NCBI GenBank assembly: GCA_000433315.1
Contig: FR893383.1
Coordinates: 1 to 64,000 of the forward strand
Source of the DNA: Firmicutes bacterium CAG:345
Lineage (GTDB): Bacteria > Bacillota_I > Bacilli_A > RFN20 > CAG-288
DNA length: 64,000 nt
Reading direction: 5' to 3'
Below the pieces are notes generated by a model, which did no database searches, was not told the DNA's origin, and saw nothing but the letters and a program-made list of their open reading frames with translations. A program made the position numbers and the translations under genes. Positions 55,493 through 64,000 of this stretch are shown piece after piece (position 1 is the first letter of the stretch; the number at the start of each line of letters is the position of its first letter).

Positions 55493-56238
55493 TAACTATT
55501 TTTATTTGCTTCGATAAAAGCAAAATATTCCTTTCCAACTTCATCTTTTTTCCATTTTTGAACTATCCGATAGCCTAAAGGGGAAAAAATAACTTCACAT
55601 AAGAGTTCAACAACTGCGCCTGTTGCTGCACACATAAAACATTGTGTGATAGACCAGCCAAAGAATACATATGAAACAATAAAAGCAAAAGTTAAATTAT
55701 CGACAAATTGACCTACAGCAGTTGAAATATATGTTCTAAAAATAAAGGAAAAGAAATTATCCTTTTTTACAAACTTTCCCAAAGCAAAATTCAAAAAATT
55801 ATTGACGATAGCTGATACCAAAAAAGCCGTAGTAGATCCTAATAAAACATACCATGTACCACCGAAGGTATGATCTAAAGCTCCGTTGATTATATCTTCA
55901 CTTCCTTCAACAAAAGATTCACCCCACATACCTGGAATAATACTAGCTATAAAAAATACAAAGCATAATAATAAATTTATAACAATTCCTAAAACAGCTA
56001 ATTCAGTAGAAGCTTTAGGACCATAATGCTTAGTAACAATATCCATTGTTAAAAAAGAAACCCATGATAATAAGATTCCCGCATCTAAAGCTAACCATGA
56101 TACTGGCATATTAATGCTTTTATTTGCTAATAAATTCATAGCAATAATTGAGACGATAAATAGAGCGACGACTACAGCGGGAATACTTCTTGTAAGAAGT
56201 ACAAATTCTTTCCACTGTGTTTTGAGGTTTGTTTTCAT
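55492..56238 (-). CDS. VUT family queuosine-precursor transporter
   Basis: A six-helix membrane transporter of the YhhQ/VUT family, which imports queuosine precursors (preQ0/preQ1, queuine). I start at the ATG at 56236-56238 (MKTNLKTQWKEF), preceded by AAAGGAG; an in-frame start at 56304 lies inside the riboswitch. The tract LLANKSINMPVSWLALDAGILLSWVSFLTMDIVTKHYGPKAS and the later NNFLNFALGK and AVGQFVDNLTFAFIV are family features. About 248 residues. Control by a preQ1 riboswitch supports the assignment strongly. Confidence 0.9.
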   Translation of the reverse strand: MKTNLKTQWKEFVLLTRSIPAVVVALFIVSIIAMNLLANKSINMPVSWLALDAGILLSWVSFLTMDIVTKHYGPKASTELAVLGIVINLLLCFVFFIASIIPGMWGESFVEGSEDIINGALDHTFGGTWYVLLGSTTAFLVSAIVNNFLNFALGKFVKKDNFFSFIFRTYISTAVGQFVDNLTFAFIVSYVFFGWSITQCFMCAATGAVVELLCEVIFSPLGYRIVQKWKKDEVGKEYFAFIEANKNS

Positions 56239-56260
56239 TTCTTGATTCTCCTTTACAAAT

Positions 56261-56358
56261 AAAAAACAGGCCCCAAGACAAAGAAGGACCTGAATTCGAA
56301 TCAAGTATCTTTGTTCCTGGTTTTGTTTATAGACAGGATGGCAACAACGAACTGTCTT
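56261..56358 (-). promoter_or_regulatory. Probable preQ1-I riboswitch with a transcription terminator
   Basis: On the minus strand a 5-bp stem GACAG/CTGTC (56332-56356) with a loop beginning TTC is followed by TATAAACAAAACCAGG, almost identical to the A-rich tail of the Thermoanaerobacter preQ1-I aptamer. Downstream CAGGTCC pairs with GGGGCCTG (56267-56292) and is followed by T6, a terminator. CCAGGAACAAAG at the tail can pair with CTTTGTCTTGG in the terminator loop, an antiterminator. Ligand binding would sequester the tail and stop transcription of the transporter and SDR. The family and location fit, but no covariance test was run. Confidence 0.72.
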
Positions 56359-56369
56359 TAACGAAAAAA

Positions 56370-56398
56370 ATAATAACTCATAAATCTTAATAATTCAA
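56370..56398 (-). promoter_or_regulatory. Promoter of the riboswitch-transporter-SDR unit
   Basis: TTGAAT (56393-56398), a 17-nt spacer and TATTAT (56370-56375) on the minus strand, about 14 nt before the aptamer stem. Confidence 0.6.
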
Positions 56399-56486
56399 GA
56401 ATAAATTCATTTAATCTAATTAAAAAAATAAAAGCAATTATGTTTTTTTAATTTTAAATTCATATATAAATAAGATATTTTTACAA

Positions 56487-56527
56487 AACAACTTTCCATA
56501 ATTGTAAAAAGTTGTTATATTTTTTTA
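56487..56527 (+). other. Terminator-like hairpin upstream of the SbcD-like gene
   Basis: AACAACTTT (56487-56495) pairs with AAAGTTGTT (56508-56516), followed by ATAT and T7. No gene ends just before it on the plus strand. It could be an attenuator in a leader for the SbcD-like gene or a chance structure in AT-rich DNA. The rest of 56400-56486 shows nothing. Confidence 0.4.
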
Positions 56528-56575
56528 CTAAACCAACAAAATAATTGTTAAAATAAAAATATCCAAGGAGGATTT

Positions 56576-57637
56576 ATGAAAATTATCCACACTGCCGATC
56601 TTCATCTTGCTTCTCCTTTTTCTTATTTGCCTAAAGAAAAAAGAAAAATAAAAAATGTTTATTTAAGCCAAAATTTTGAAAATCTAATTAAATACGCTAA
56701 AAAAAATAATATCAATCATATTATTCTATCAGGAGATATATTCGATAGTAATAGACCTTCATTAAACATTAAGTCTTTTTTCTATAACCAAATAGAGGCT
56801 CATCCTTCTATTACTTTTTATTATCTTAAAGGCAATCATGATATAGAAGCTTCGCTGAATGTAGAACTCAACAATTTAAAAACATTCAAAGAAATATGGA
56901 CAACATATGAAATAGATAATGTTACTATAACTGGTATAGAAATTAACGGCGATATAGAAGATTATATTTATAAATCTCTTACTTTAAATGCTAATAAATT
57001 TAATATTGTCATGATGCATGGTCAAATTATAAATTCTGCTAGTTCAAACAAAAAATTAATTTCTTTGCCTAAATTAAAAGATAAAAATATCGATTATCTA
57101 GCACTAGGACATATACATAAATATAGCGAAATGGCATTAGATGAAAAAGGAATAGCCATTTATCCTGGATGTTTAGAAGGAAGAGGTTTTGATGAACTTG
57201 GTCCTAAAGGTTTTGTAGTTATAGATACTGAAACAAAAAAATATAACTTTCATCAATTAACAAATAGAGAAGTTATCGAACAAGAGATCAATTTAAGCGA
57301 TACAACATCAGAAGTTGCAGCTCTAAAAAAGATTGAAAATGAAATAAACCTAATAGATAAAGACAACATTTTCCGCCTAATACTAAAAGGAGATATCAAT
57401 TATAACTATGATAATCTTGAAGAGAGGTTACACTCATTATATAGCAATAAATTCTTCTACTTTGAAACTAAAATTTTTCTTCATGAAAAAATAGATATTG
57501 AAAATCTTAAAAAAGGTGTCTCTTTAAAAAGTGAATTTTTTAAAATAGTCGACGAAGACAAAAATACTAGTAAAGAAGACAAAGAAGAAATATACAATTT
57601 AGCTATGAACCTTTTTAATGGTGAGGAGATAAACTGA
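56576..57637 (+). CDS. SbcD/YhaO-like DNA repair exonuclease
   Basis: A calcineurin-like nuclease subunit of a Mre11-Rad50-type complex, 353 residues. Metal-binding motifs appear in order: HTADLHLASPF, GDIFDSNRP, GNHDIE, MMHGQ and GHIHKYS. The short capping domain after residue 210 fits YhaO rather than full SbcD. AAGGAGG precedes the ATG. The SbcC-like partner starts 1 nt after its stop. Expected to process DNA ends or hairpins with its ATPase partner. Confidence 0.92.
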   Translation: MKIIHTADLHLASPFSYLPKEKRKIKNVYLSQNFENLIKYAKKNNINHIILSGDIFDSNRPSLNIKSFFYNQIEAHPSITFYYLKGNHDIEASLNVELNNLKTFKEIWTTYEIDNVTITGIEINGDIEDYIYKSLTLNANKFNIVMMHGQIINSASSNKKLISLPKLKDKNIDYLALGHIHKYSEMALDEKGIAIYPGCLEGRGFDELGPKGFVVIDTETKKYNFHQLTNREVIEQEINLSDTTSEVAALKKIENEINLIDKDNIFRLILKGDINYNYDNLEERLHSLYSNKFFYFETKIFLHEKIDIENLKKGVSLKSEFFKIVDEDKNTSKEDKEEIYNLAMNLFNGEEIN

Positions 57638-57638
57638 T

Positions 57639-60467
57639 ATGAAATTAATATCATGTCACATTGAAAACTTTGGACAATTACAAAATAAAGACTATGCGTT
57701 CAACGATAATTTAACCTGTATCTATGAAAATAATGGTGCAGGAAAAACAACGCTAGCCGCTTTTATAAAAGCGATGTTTTATGGTCTTGAAAGCACCAAA
57801 AAAACAGACAAAAATTTTGGGGATCGCCTTCATTATTATCCTTTTTCTAATGGAAAATTTGGCGGATATTTAATTCTTAATGCCTTCGATAAAGAATATA
57901 GAATTGAAAGATATTTTGATAAAACTTCTTCTACTAAAGATACACTTAAAATATTCAATCAAGAAACACATGAAGAAGAGACTTCAATAACAGATGTTGG
58001 AGAATTCTTTTTTGGAATTGATAAAGAAGCTTTTGAAAGAACAATTTTTATAAATTCATTAAGCTTAGAAACAAAGACCACTTCTTCAATAAACAAAAAA
58101 TTAAACAATTTAATCGATGATACAAACGATGATAATAATTACGAAAAAAACATCAAAGAACTCGAAGAATTATTAAAGAAATATACTAATACTCGATCAA
58201 ATAAAAAAGGAGAACTTCAACAAGAAATTAACAATCTTCACGATGCACAAAAACAAGAGCAATCACTTTTATTAATCCAAGGCAAAATGGATGAACTCTA
58301 TACATCATTAGATGAAGAAAGAAAGAAAAAAACAGATTTAGAAGATAAAATAAAAAAACAAAGAGAAATCGATTTAAAATTAAAAGAATGGGAAACATAT
58401 GAAACTTATCTTAAAGAAATAGAAGATTTAAAAAACACCCAAGAAAAAATTATATCTCTTTATCCTTATGGTCTTCCTTCACTAGAAGAAATTTCATCAA
58501 TCGAAAATGAAATAACTAATGTTACGAAAAATGAAGCTAGTCTAAAAGCATTAAATTTCAATCAAAATGATTTTGAAAAACTTAATTTTTATCAGACAAA
58601 ATATGTTGAAAATCTTGATGAAAAAAGTTTAAACGAACTTCTTTCGTTGAAAGAAAAATACAAAAACATTGAAAATAAAATCTCTTCTAATTCTATTTTT
58701 CCAGATAAAGAAAAACTGGATAATTTAGAAAAAAAGTATGCTAACAAAATTCCAAGTTCCGTAAAATTTGAAGAAATATCAAACAAAATTAAAGAGCTCG
58801 ATAAAATTTCATTAGAAAAAAGTAACTTAGAGCAAGAATATCCAGAATCACAAATATCCGAATATTCGCGAATGTTTTATAAAGATACTCTTCCATCAGA
58901 AAATGAAATAGAAACATTAAAGAATAATATCGATAAATATAAACAAAATAATGACCATATTAATTCTTTAAATGAACAACTAGCAGAAACAAAAGGAAAA
59001 CAAAATTTAAAATTAGTTGCTGTAATATTAGTGGTTATTGGAATCTTATTAATTGCTGGAGGAATCACAAGTTTCATTTTAAATAATCTTATTTTAGGAA
59101 TTGCTGGAAATGTCGTTGGAATCATTTTATCCGGAATATCAATTTTCCTGCTATTAAAAAAACAATCAACACCCTTAGAAAACAAAGAAAAAAAACTCAT
59201 AAAAGAAGAGAATCTTGAATTAGGAAAATCAATAAAAGAAACCTTTAATAAATATATAATCTTTGAAGAAGATTATCAAAAGGCCTTGCAAATTTTAATT
59301 AGTAGCAAAGATAATTTTCAAAAATATCTTTCAAAGAAAAAAACAATCGATGATGCAATTTATCTCGCATTACAAAAAGAGATTTCTTCTTTCTTTTCTA
59401 ACTATAGTATTTACTCAGAAAATTATTACGAAGCTCTAGAAAAATGCAAATCTGAAATAAATAGCCTTTATGAACTTCAAGAAAAAGAAAAGAAATATAT
59501 AGAAGCTAAAAAATCTTTCGAAGAAGAAAAAATTAATTTGATAAAAGATATTAATTCTATACTTTCCCCTTTAAAAGAACATTCGTTCAATAATTCCTTA
59601 GAATTAGAAAATATTTATGATAATTGTAAAGAATATAACTCAATTAATTCTCGTTATTTAGAATATGTAAGGAAAAAAGAAGAATATTCTGCTATTTTAA
59701 ATACCTCTCAAAATACAATTGATCAATTTAAAACAAAATATCATATTTTCGAAGATATAGGTTCTTATTTAAAAAATTTATCTTCAAATAGTAACACACT
59801 AAAAAACGACAAAAAAAATCTAGAAGAAAAAATTGAACAAGCAAAAACTTATAAAGAAAAAAATAAACTATTAGAAAAGCCTCAAAAAAGTGAAATATCT
59901 ATTGAAAAATTAGACTTGGAAAAAGATGCTATTTTATTGAAAATTAAAAATTTAGAAAAAGCAATCACAGAAAACGAAAATGAATTACTAACTCTTCCAG
60001 ATATTAAAAATACAATTCAAGATACCCATAATAAAATTCAAAATATCAAACATCGTATTGAGATAATTGAAAAAACAATATTCTTTTTTACAACTGCAGA
60101 AAACAATTTAAAAAATCGTTTCATTACTCCTATATACTCTTCATATACTACCTATATTCAAGATTTTGATTCAATTTTAAAGAAGGGAACTTCAATGGAT
60201 TTCAATTTGAATATATCATTTGATATCCAAGGTGAATTAAAAAGTTATCAACATTTATCTCAAGGTCTTTTATCAATTCTTGAAGTTTCTTTAAGATTCG
60301 CCTTAATTGACAACATGTATAAAAAAGAGAAACCATCAATTATTCTCGATGATCCTTTTGTCTATCTTGATAAAGATAACTTGCAAATTGCAAAAAAAGT
60401 ATTGCAAAATCTCGCAAAACAAAATCAAATAATTTACTTTTGCTGTCATGAAAGTAGAAAAATATAA
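57639..60467 (+). CDS. SbcC/YhaN-like SMC-type ATPase with a membrane hinge
   Basis: Rad50/SbcC-type ATPase of 942 residues. Walker A GAGKTTLAAFIKAMFYGLE lies near residue 35. Two long coiled coils flank a central pair of hydrophobic segments (about 455-505; LKLVAVILVVIGILLIAGGI and NLILGIAGNVVGIILSGISIF) where other members carry a CxxC zinc hook. The C-terminal LSQGLLSILEVSLR signature and the SIILDDPFVYLD Walker B/D-loop complete the site. YhaN of B. subtilis shares this layout. It would tether the nuclease complex to the membrane, which is inference. Confidence 0.92.
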   Translation: MKLISCHIENFGQLQNKDYAFNDNLTCIYENNGAGKTTLAAFIKAMFYGLESTKKTDKNFGDRLHYYPFSNGKFGGYLILNAFDKEYRIERYFDKTSSTKDTLKIFNQETHEEETSITDVGEFFFGIDKEAFERTIFINSLSLETKTTSSINKKLNNLIDDTNDDNNYEKNIKELEELLKKYTNTRSNKKGELQQEINNLHDAQKQEQSLLLIQGKMDELYTSLDEERKKKTDLEDKIKKQREIDLKLKEWETYETYLKEIEDLKNTQEKIISLYPYGLPSLEEISSIENEITNVTKNEASLKALNFNQNDFEKLNFYQTKYVENLDEKSLNELLSLKEKYKNIENKISSNSIFPDKEKLDNLEKKYANKIPSSVKFEEISNKIKELDKISLEKSNLEQEYPESQISEYSRMFYKDTLPSENEIETLKNNIDKYKQNNDHINSLNEQLAETKGKQNLKLVAVILVVIGILLIAGGITSFILNNLILGIAGNVVGIILSGISIFLLLKKQSTPLENKEKKLIKEENLELGKSIKETFNKYIIFEEDYQKALQILISSKDNFQKYLSKKKTIDDAIYLALQKEISSFFSNYSIYSENYYEALEKCKSEINSLYELQEKEKKYIEAKKSFEEEKINLIKDINSILSPLKEHSFNNSLELENIYDNCKEYNSINSRYLEYVRKKEEYSAILNTSQNTIDQFKTKYHIFEDIGSYLKNLSSNSNTLKNDKKNLEEKIEQAKTYKEKNKLLEKPQKSEISIEKLDLEKDAILLKIKNLEKAITENENELLTLPDIKNTIQDTHNKIQNIKHRIEIIEKTIFFFTTAENNLKNRFITPIYSSYTTYIQDFDSILKKGTSMDFNLNISFDIQGELKSYQHLSQGLLSILEVSLRFALIDNMYKKEKPSIILDDPFVYLDKDNLQIAKKVLQNLAKQNQIIYFCCHESRKI

Positions 60468-60495
60468 AACTTTACTATCAAAATAGTAACATAAT

Positions 60496-60548
60496 AAAAC
60501 CCAGTGAATAAGCATTTTATCAAATGTTTATTCCACTGGGTATTTTTT
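60496..60548. terminator. Strong bidirectional terminator
   Basis: ACCCAGTGAATAA pairs with TTATTCCACTGGGT, allowing a bulge, with a further AT stem and TATC-type loop and T-runs at both ends. It lies between the convergent SbcC-like and uvrA genes. Confidence 0.9.
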
Positions 60549-60560
60549 TATAGCGATTAT

Positions 60561-63392
60561 TTAATTTCTAGTCAACATCTTTTTTAAATATTGTCCTGTG
60601 TAAGAATTTGGATTTTCAGCCACTTCTTCAGGGGTGCCAGTAGCAACAACTTGTCCACCATTTTCACCACCTTCAGGCCCCAAATCAACAATATAGTCAG
60701 CACACTTAATAAGATCAAGGTTGTGTTCTATTACAACAACTGTATTTCCCGCATTGACGATTTGTTGAATAACATTCATCAACTTTTTAATATCATCAAT
60801 ATGCAATCCTGTTGTCGGTTCATCCATAATATACAAAGTATTTCCTGTAGCTGATCTTTGAAGTTCATAGGCAAGCTTAATTCTTTGAGCTTCACCGCCA
60901 GAAAGTGTAGTACTACTTTGTCCAAGTTTAATATACCCTAATCCAACATTATGCAAAGTTTGTAATTTTTTAGCTATGCTAGGGATATTAGAGAAAAACG
61001 ATAAGGCCTCATCAACTCTCATGTCCAAAACATCAAAGATATTTTTATCTTTATATGTAACTTCCAATACATCTTCGCTATAACGCTTTCCATGGCAAAC
61101 TTCACATTCAACATAAACATCAGGTAAAAAAGACATTGAAATACGTTTAACACCTTCACCTTGACAAGCTTCGCAACGACCTTTATTTAAATTAAAAGAA
61201 AAATATGAAGAATCAAATCCATGCATTTTTGCTTCACGTGTCGAAGCAAATAAAGTTCTGATATCATCAAAAACTTTAATATATGTTGCCGGATTGCTTC
61301 GTGAGTTTTGTCCAATAGGATCTTGAGAAATATTAATTACTTTATCTATGTGTTTAAGTCCTTTAACTTCATCGCATTCGCCGATATCAGAAACTGAAAG
61401 GCCTAATTCTTGTCGAACTTTTTTATATAAAACTTCAGTTATTAAAGAAGATTTACCAGATCCAGAAACGCCGGTAACACAAGTAAAAGCTCCAGTAGGA
61501 ATAGAAACAGTAACATTTTTTAAATTATGACATCTTGCATTGACAATAGTCATCTTTTGATATCCTGGTCTTCTAATGTCTGGTATTTCTATTTTTTCTT
61601 TTCCTGATAAATAAAGGCCAGATATTGATCTTGGTGAATTGATAATGTCTTGCACTGACCCAGTTCCAACGATTTCTCCACCTTGATCACCAGCATTAGG
61701 ACCAACATCTACTATAAAGTCAGCTGCTCTAATAGTATCTTCATCATGCTCAACTACAAGCATTGAATTGCCTAAATCTCGCATATCTTTTAATGTTTGA
61801 ATCAAACGATCATTATCCCTTTGATGAAGACCTATTGAAGGTTCATCTAGTACATATAATACTCCAGATAATTTGCTACCAATTTGTGTAGCCAAACGTA
61901 TTCTTTGCGCTTCACCACCAGATAATGTCGAAGCAGAACGAGCTAATGTCAAATAATCAAGTCCGACATTAATAAGGAAATTCAAACGATTTTTTATCTC
62001 TTTAATAACTAATTCAGATATTTTTTGTTCATTAGGTGTCAAACTTAAATTGTTTAAAAAATCCAACATTTTTCTAAATGACAAATGGCATATTTCATCA
62101 ATATTTAATCCACCAATTCTAACAGCTAAAACCTGTTCATTTAATCTCGCTCCATGACATTTTGTACATGTTTTTTCAGACATAAATCCATGGTAATATT
62201 TTTTCATCCATGTTGAATTTGTGCTCAAATATAATCTATCTATTTTTGTTTTTACACCTTCATTGATAACACGATGCAAAGATGATCCTGTTTTTGTTTT
62301 AAAGAAATAATCTATATCTTCTTCAGGTCCATATAAAATGGCATTTATCTGTTTTGAAGTTAACTGATTTACTGGAACATCCTTATCGATGCCATACTTT
62401 TCACAAAGTATATCAAAGTCAGCCACTTCCATTGCTGAATCATTTTTCTTATAAATGAAAGGAATAGCACCATCATTTATTGATAAAGAAGGATCAGGAA
62501 TAATTAAATCAGGATCAGCTTCGATTTTAACACCTAAGCCATTGCACTCACTGCAACATCCTAAAGGATTGTTAAATGAGAATAAACGAGGCTCTAAAGT
62601 TGGAGTAGTAAATCCGCACTCTGGGCAGCTTTGATGTTCACTTAAAAGTATTCCTTTTTCATTTTCAGGAACAATTTCTACATAACCATTAGCATTATTT
62701 AAAGCAACTCTTAAAGAATCATTAATTCTGCTCAATTCTTCTTTTTCTTCATCATCGCCTAAAATAATATGGTCGATAGCAATAGAAATAGTGTGTTTTT
62801 GATTTTTTTCTAGAAGTGGAGGAACAGTATATTTTTGAATCGTATTTTTATCAATTTTTATTCTTCTTAAGCCCAAGTCAATATATTTTTTTAAGGTATC
62901 AAAATGAGTACCTTTTTCATTGCGGATGATAGGAGCCATAATATAAATAGAAGTTCCTTTAGGAAAAGATAAAACTTTATTCGCCATTTGACTCAAAGAA
63001 AGTCCTTTGATAGGAAGATGATGAGTAGGACAATATGCTACACCAATTCTAGCATACAAAAGACGGAGATAATCATAAATTTCTGTTACAGTACCAACAG
63101 TAGAACGCGGATTATTTGAAACAGTTTTTTGATCGATAGCAATAGAAGGTGATAAACCATCGATAGAATCAACATCAGGTTTTTCTGTATTTCCTAAAAA
63201 CATACGAGCATAGGAAGATAAAGATTCTACATATCTTCTTTGACCTTCAGCGTAAATTGTATCAAAAGCTAAAGTGGATTTTCCTGAACCAGAAACTCCA
63301 GTAAATACAACAAGTTTGTCCTTTGGGATTGTCAAGCTTACATTTTTTAAGTTATTAACCCTAGCACCTTTAATTATTATTTTATCGTTCAT
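60561..63392 (-). CDS. uvrA: Excinuclease ABC subunit A
   Basis: Damage-recognition ATPase of nucleotide excision repair, 943 residues. Two ABC modules: Walker [13 protein letters not shown] near the N-terminus and [10 protein letters not shown] near residue 645, each paired with LSGGEAQRI signatures (RLATQ and KLAYE). Zinc-binding cysteine pairs are present (CPECGF with [13 protein letters not shown] with CEVCHGKRY). The start ATG follows GGAGGTGAAGG with good spacing. uvrB, its usual partner, is not in the window. No oddities. Confidence 0.98.
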   Translation of the reverse strand: MNDKIIIKGARVNNLKNVSLTIPKDKLVVFTGVSGSGKSTLAFDTIYAEGQRRYVESLSSYARMFLGNTEKPDVDSIDGLSPSIAIDQKTVSNNPRSTVGTVTEIYDYLRLLYARIGVAYCPTHHLPIKGLSLSQMANKVLSFPKGTSIYIMAPIIRNEKGTHFDTLKKYIDLGLRRIKIDKNTIQKYTVPPLLEKNQKHTISIAIDHIILGDDEEKEELSRINDSLRVALNNANGYVEIVPENEKGILLSEHQSCPECGFTTPTLEPRLFSFNNPLGCCSECNGLGVKIEADPDLIIPDPSLSINDGAIPFIYKKNDSAMEVADFDILCEKYGIDKDVPVNQLTSKQINAILYGPEEDIDYFFKTKTGSSLHRVINEGVKTKIDRLYLSTNSTWMKKYYHGFMSEKTCTKCHGARLNEQVLAVRIGGLNIDEICHLSFRKMLDFLNNLSLTPNEQKISELVIKEIKNRLNFLINVGLDYLTLARSASTLSGGEAQRIRLATQIGSKLSGVLYVLDEPSIGLHQRDNDRLIQTLKDMRDLGNSMLVVEHDEDTIRAADFIVDVGPNAGDQGGEIVGTGSVQDIINSPRSISGLYLSGKEKIEIPDIRRPGYQKMTIVNARCHNLKNVTVSIPTGAFTCVTGVSGSGKSSLITEVLYKKVRQELGLSVSDIGECDEVKGLKHIDKVINISQDPIGQNSRSNPATYIKVFDDIRTLFASTREAKMHGFDSSYFSFNLNKGRCEACQGEGVKRISMSFLPDVYVECEVCHGKRYSEDVLEVTYKDKNIFDVLDMRVDEALSFFSNIPSIAKKLQTLHNVGLGYIKLGQSSTTLSGGEAQRIKLAYELQRSATGNTLYIMDEPTTGLHIDDIKKLMNVIQQIVNAGNTVVVIEHNLDLIKCADYIVDLGPEGGENGGQVVATGTPEEVAENPNSYTGQYLKKMLTRN

Positions 63393-63480
63393 CCTTCACC
63401 TCCAGCATCCTACATTTTATCATACTTTCCCTTAGTTTATCTGTTTTTATAAATACTATGTATAAGAATTTATAACATCA

Positions 63481-63524
63481 AAAAAGAGGATGGAAACCTG
63501 ACTTCGGTTTCTATTCATCCTCTA
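63481..63524 (-). terminator. Terminator of the partial gene at the right edge
   Basis: AGAGGATG pairs with CATCCTCT, with an inner GAAACC/GGTTTC stem, followed on the minus strand by T6. It lies 8 nt after the stop codon at 63532. Confidence 0.88.
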
Positions 63525-63531
63525 ATTTTTA

Positions 63532-64000
63532 TTATTGCAATTCGAAATCTACTTCTCCTCTTGCAAAATTACCGAAGGCATACTCATCTTCATAAGTAGC
63601 TTCAGAACAAGAGAGAGTTCCATCTGAATTCATCGAAAGAACAATTGTAGCTGTTCCACTTTTAATAGTAATTTCATTGTTATCGATTACATAAGTGCCA
63701 GTGCCAAGATATTCTGGATGATAGTTTCCTTCATAAGTTGGACAAACAAATGTCATTTTAACATTGCCTTTGCCATCAAAAGCTAAGGTTACTGTCGCAG
63801 GCAACTCATCATAAGTATCCCAATCAACAGCGTTATACTCACCGACATAGGTTTTACCAGCAAGGACATCGCCTTCTTCTATTTCTTCATCTTCATAGGT
63901 TTTATTTTCTTTATCGATGGTATAAACATATTCAGTACTATCGATAGTAATAGTTAAAGTTGTACCACTTATAACATATGTTCCTTCTTTACCATTGACA
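63532..64000 (-). CDS. 3' part of a repetitive beta-rich protein, cut by the window edge
   Basis: The minus-strand frame is open from 64000 to the stop at 63532 with no start required in between, so only about 155 C-terminal residues are visible. A unit of about 90 residues appears twice: EGTYVISGTTLTITID ... KTYEDE and GTGTYVIDNNEITIKSG ... ATYEDE. The second is preceded by VTLAFDGKGNVKMTFVCPTYEG. The style is that of a secreted lipoprotein with tandem beta modules, like those common in this genome, but no signal peptide can be seen. Function unknown. Confidence 0.7.
   Translation of the reverse strand, partial: VNGKEGTYVISGTTLTITIDSTEYVYTIDKENKTYEDEEIEEGDVLAGKTYVGEYNAVDWDTYDELPATVTLAFDGKGNVKMTFVCPTYEGNYHPEYLGTGTYVIDNNEITIKSGTATIVLSMNSDGTLSCSEATYEDEYAFGNFARGEVDFELQ

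Noticed and set aside
1..64000. TGA as a tryptophan codon (Mycoplasma code)
   Set aside because: RNase J, the SBP-proximal genes and others end cleanly at TGA with the next gene properly placed, and Trp residues in conserved motifs are TGG.
1..64000. Insertion sequences, prophage or integrative element
   Set aside because: No transposase, integrase or phage structural gene was seen. The tRNA-adjacent remnant is suggestive but has no att repeat that I can find.

Overview
The window is AT-rich DNA from a low-GC Gram-positive bacterium. It has strong AGGAGG-type ribosome sites, an RNase J pair, DegV, rpsT/holA, a YhaO/YhaN-type SbcCD pair and many lipoproteins with a poly-serine stretch after the lipobox cysteine. 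TGA is used as a stop and Trp is TGG, so the code is standard, not the Mycoplasma code. No marker gene fixes the species. The best guess is an uncultured, gut-type, fermentative member of the Bacilli (RF39/Erysipelotrichia/Acholeplasma-like); the flavodiiron protein and the glycan-degrading load fit an anaerobe.

Layout. 1-13.2 kb is mostly housekeeping: RNase J and Maf, a small Pro/Tyr-rich ORF whose ribosome site lies in a hairpin, a nitroreductase, DegV with a second RNase J-like protein lacking several metal ligands, DeoC, a flavodiiron protein, RpsT, HolA, a MATE exporter and a ZIP metal transporter behind a 22-bp palindromic operator. 12.3-13.75 kb holds small genes of unknown function, one with a frameshift, then a decayed TetR remnant next to tRNA-Gly(TCC) and tRNA-Asp(GTC).

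13.87-43.18 kb is the heart of the window: 22 genes in a row on the minus strand with gaps of 29 nt or less, apparently one 29-kb operon read from a promoter near 43.2 kb that overlaps a perfect cre/LacI-type operator. It encodes a MalEFG-like and an LplABC-like sugar importer sharing one oversized MsmX-type ATPase, GH2, GH51, GH32 and two GH43-like proteins, three MORN-repeat lipoproteins (two fused to SGNH esterase domains), two secreted proteins sharing a beta-rich module I do not recognise, a nucleoside hydrolase, fructokinase, ribokinase, a YesL-like membrane protein and a LacI regulator. I read it as a surface glycan capture and furanoside catabolism system: lipoproteins bind, de-esterify and trim the glycan; the importers bring in oligosaccharides; GH2, GH32, the hydrolase and the kinases finish inside. 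An ArsR-like regulator gene lies just upstream.

44.4-54.8 kb: an oxidoreductase, a small membrane protein, then a four-gene signalling operon (hybrid histidine kinase, solute-binding lipoprotein, REC/HD-GYP/GGDEF regulator, Hpt protein) that looks like a complete phosphorelay to c-di-GMP with a dedicated ligand-binding protein, followed by a large lipoprotein of unknown function.

54.8-64 kb: a VUT-family queuosine-precursor transporter and an SDR behind a probable preQ1 riboswitch, the SbcD/SbcC-like pair, uvrA, and the 3' end of a repetitive secreted-type gene that runs off the window.
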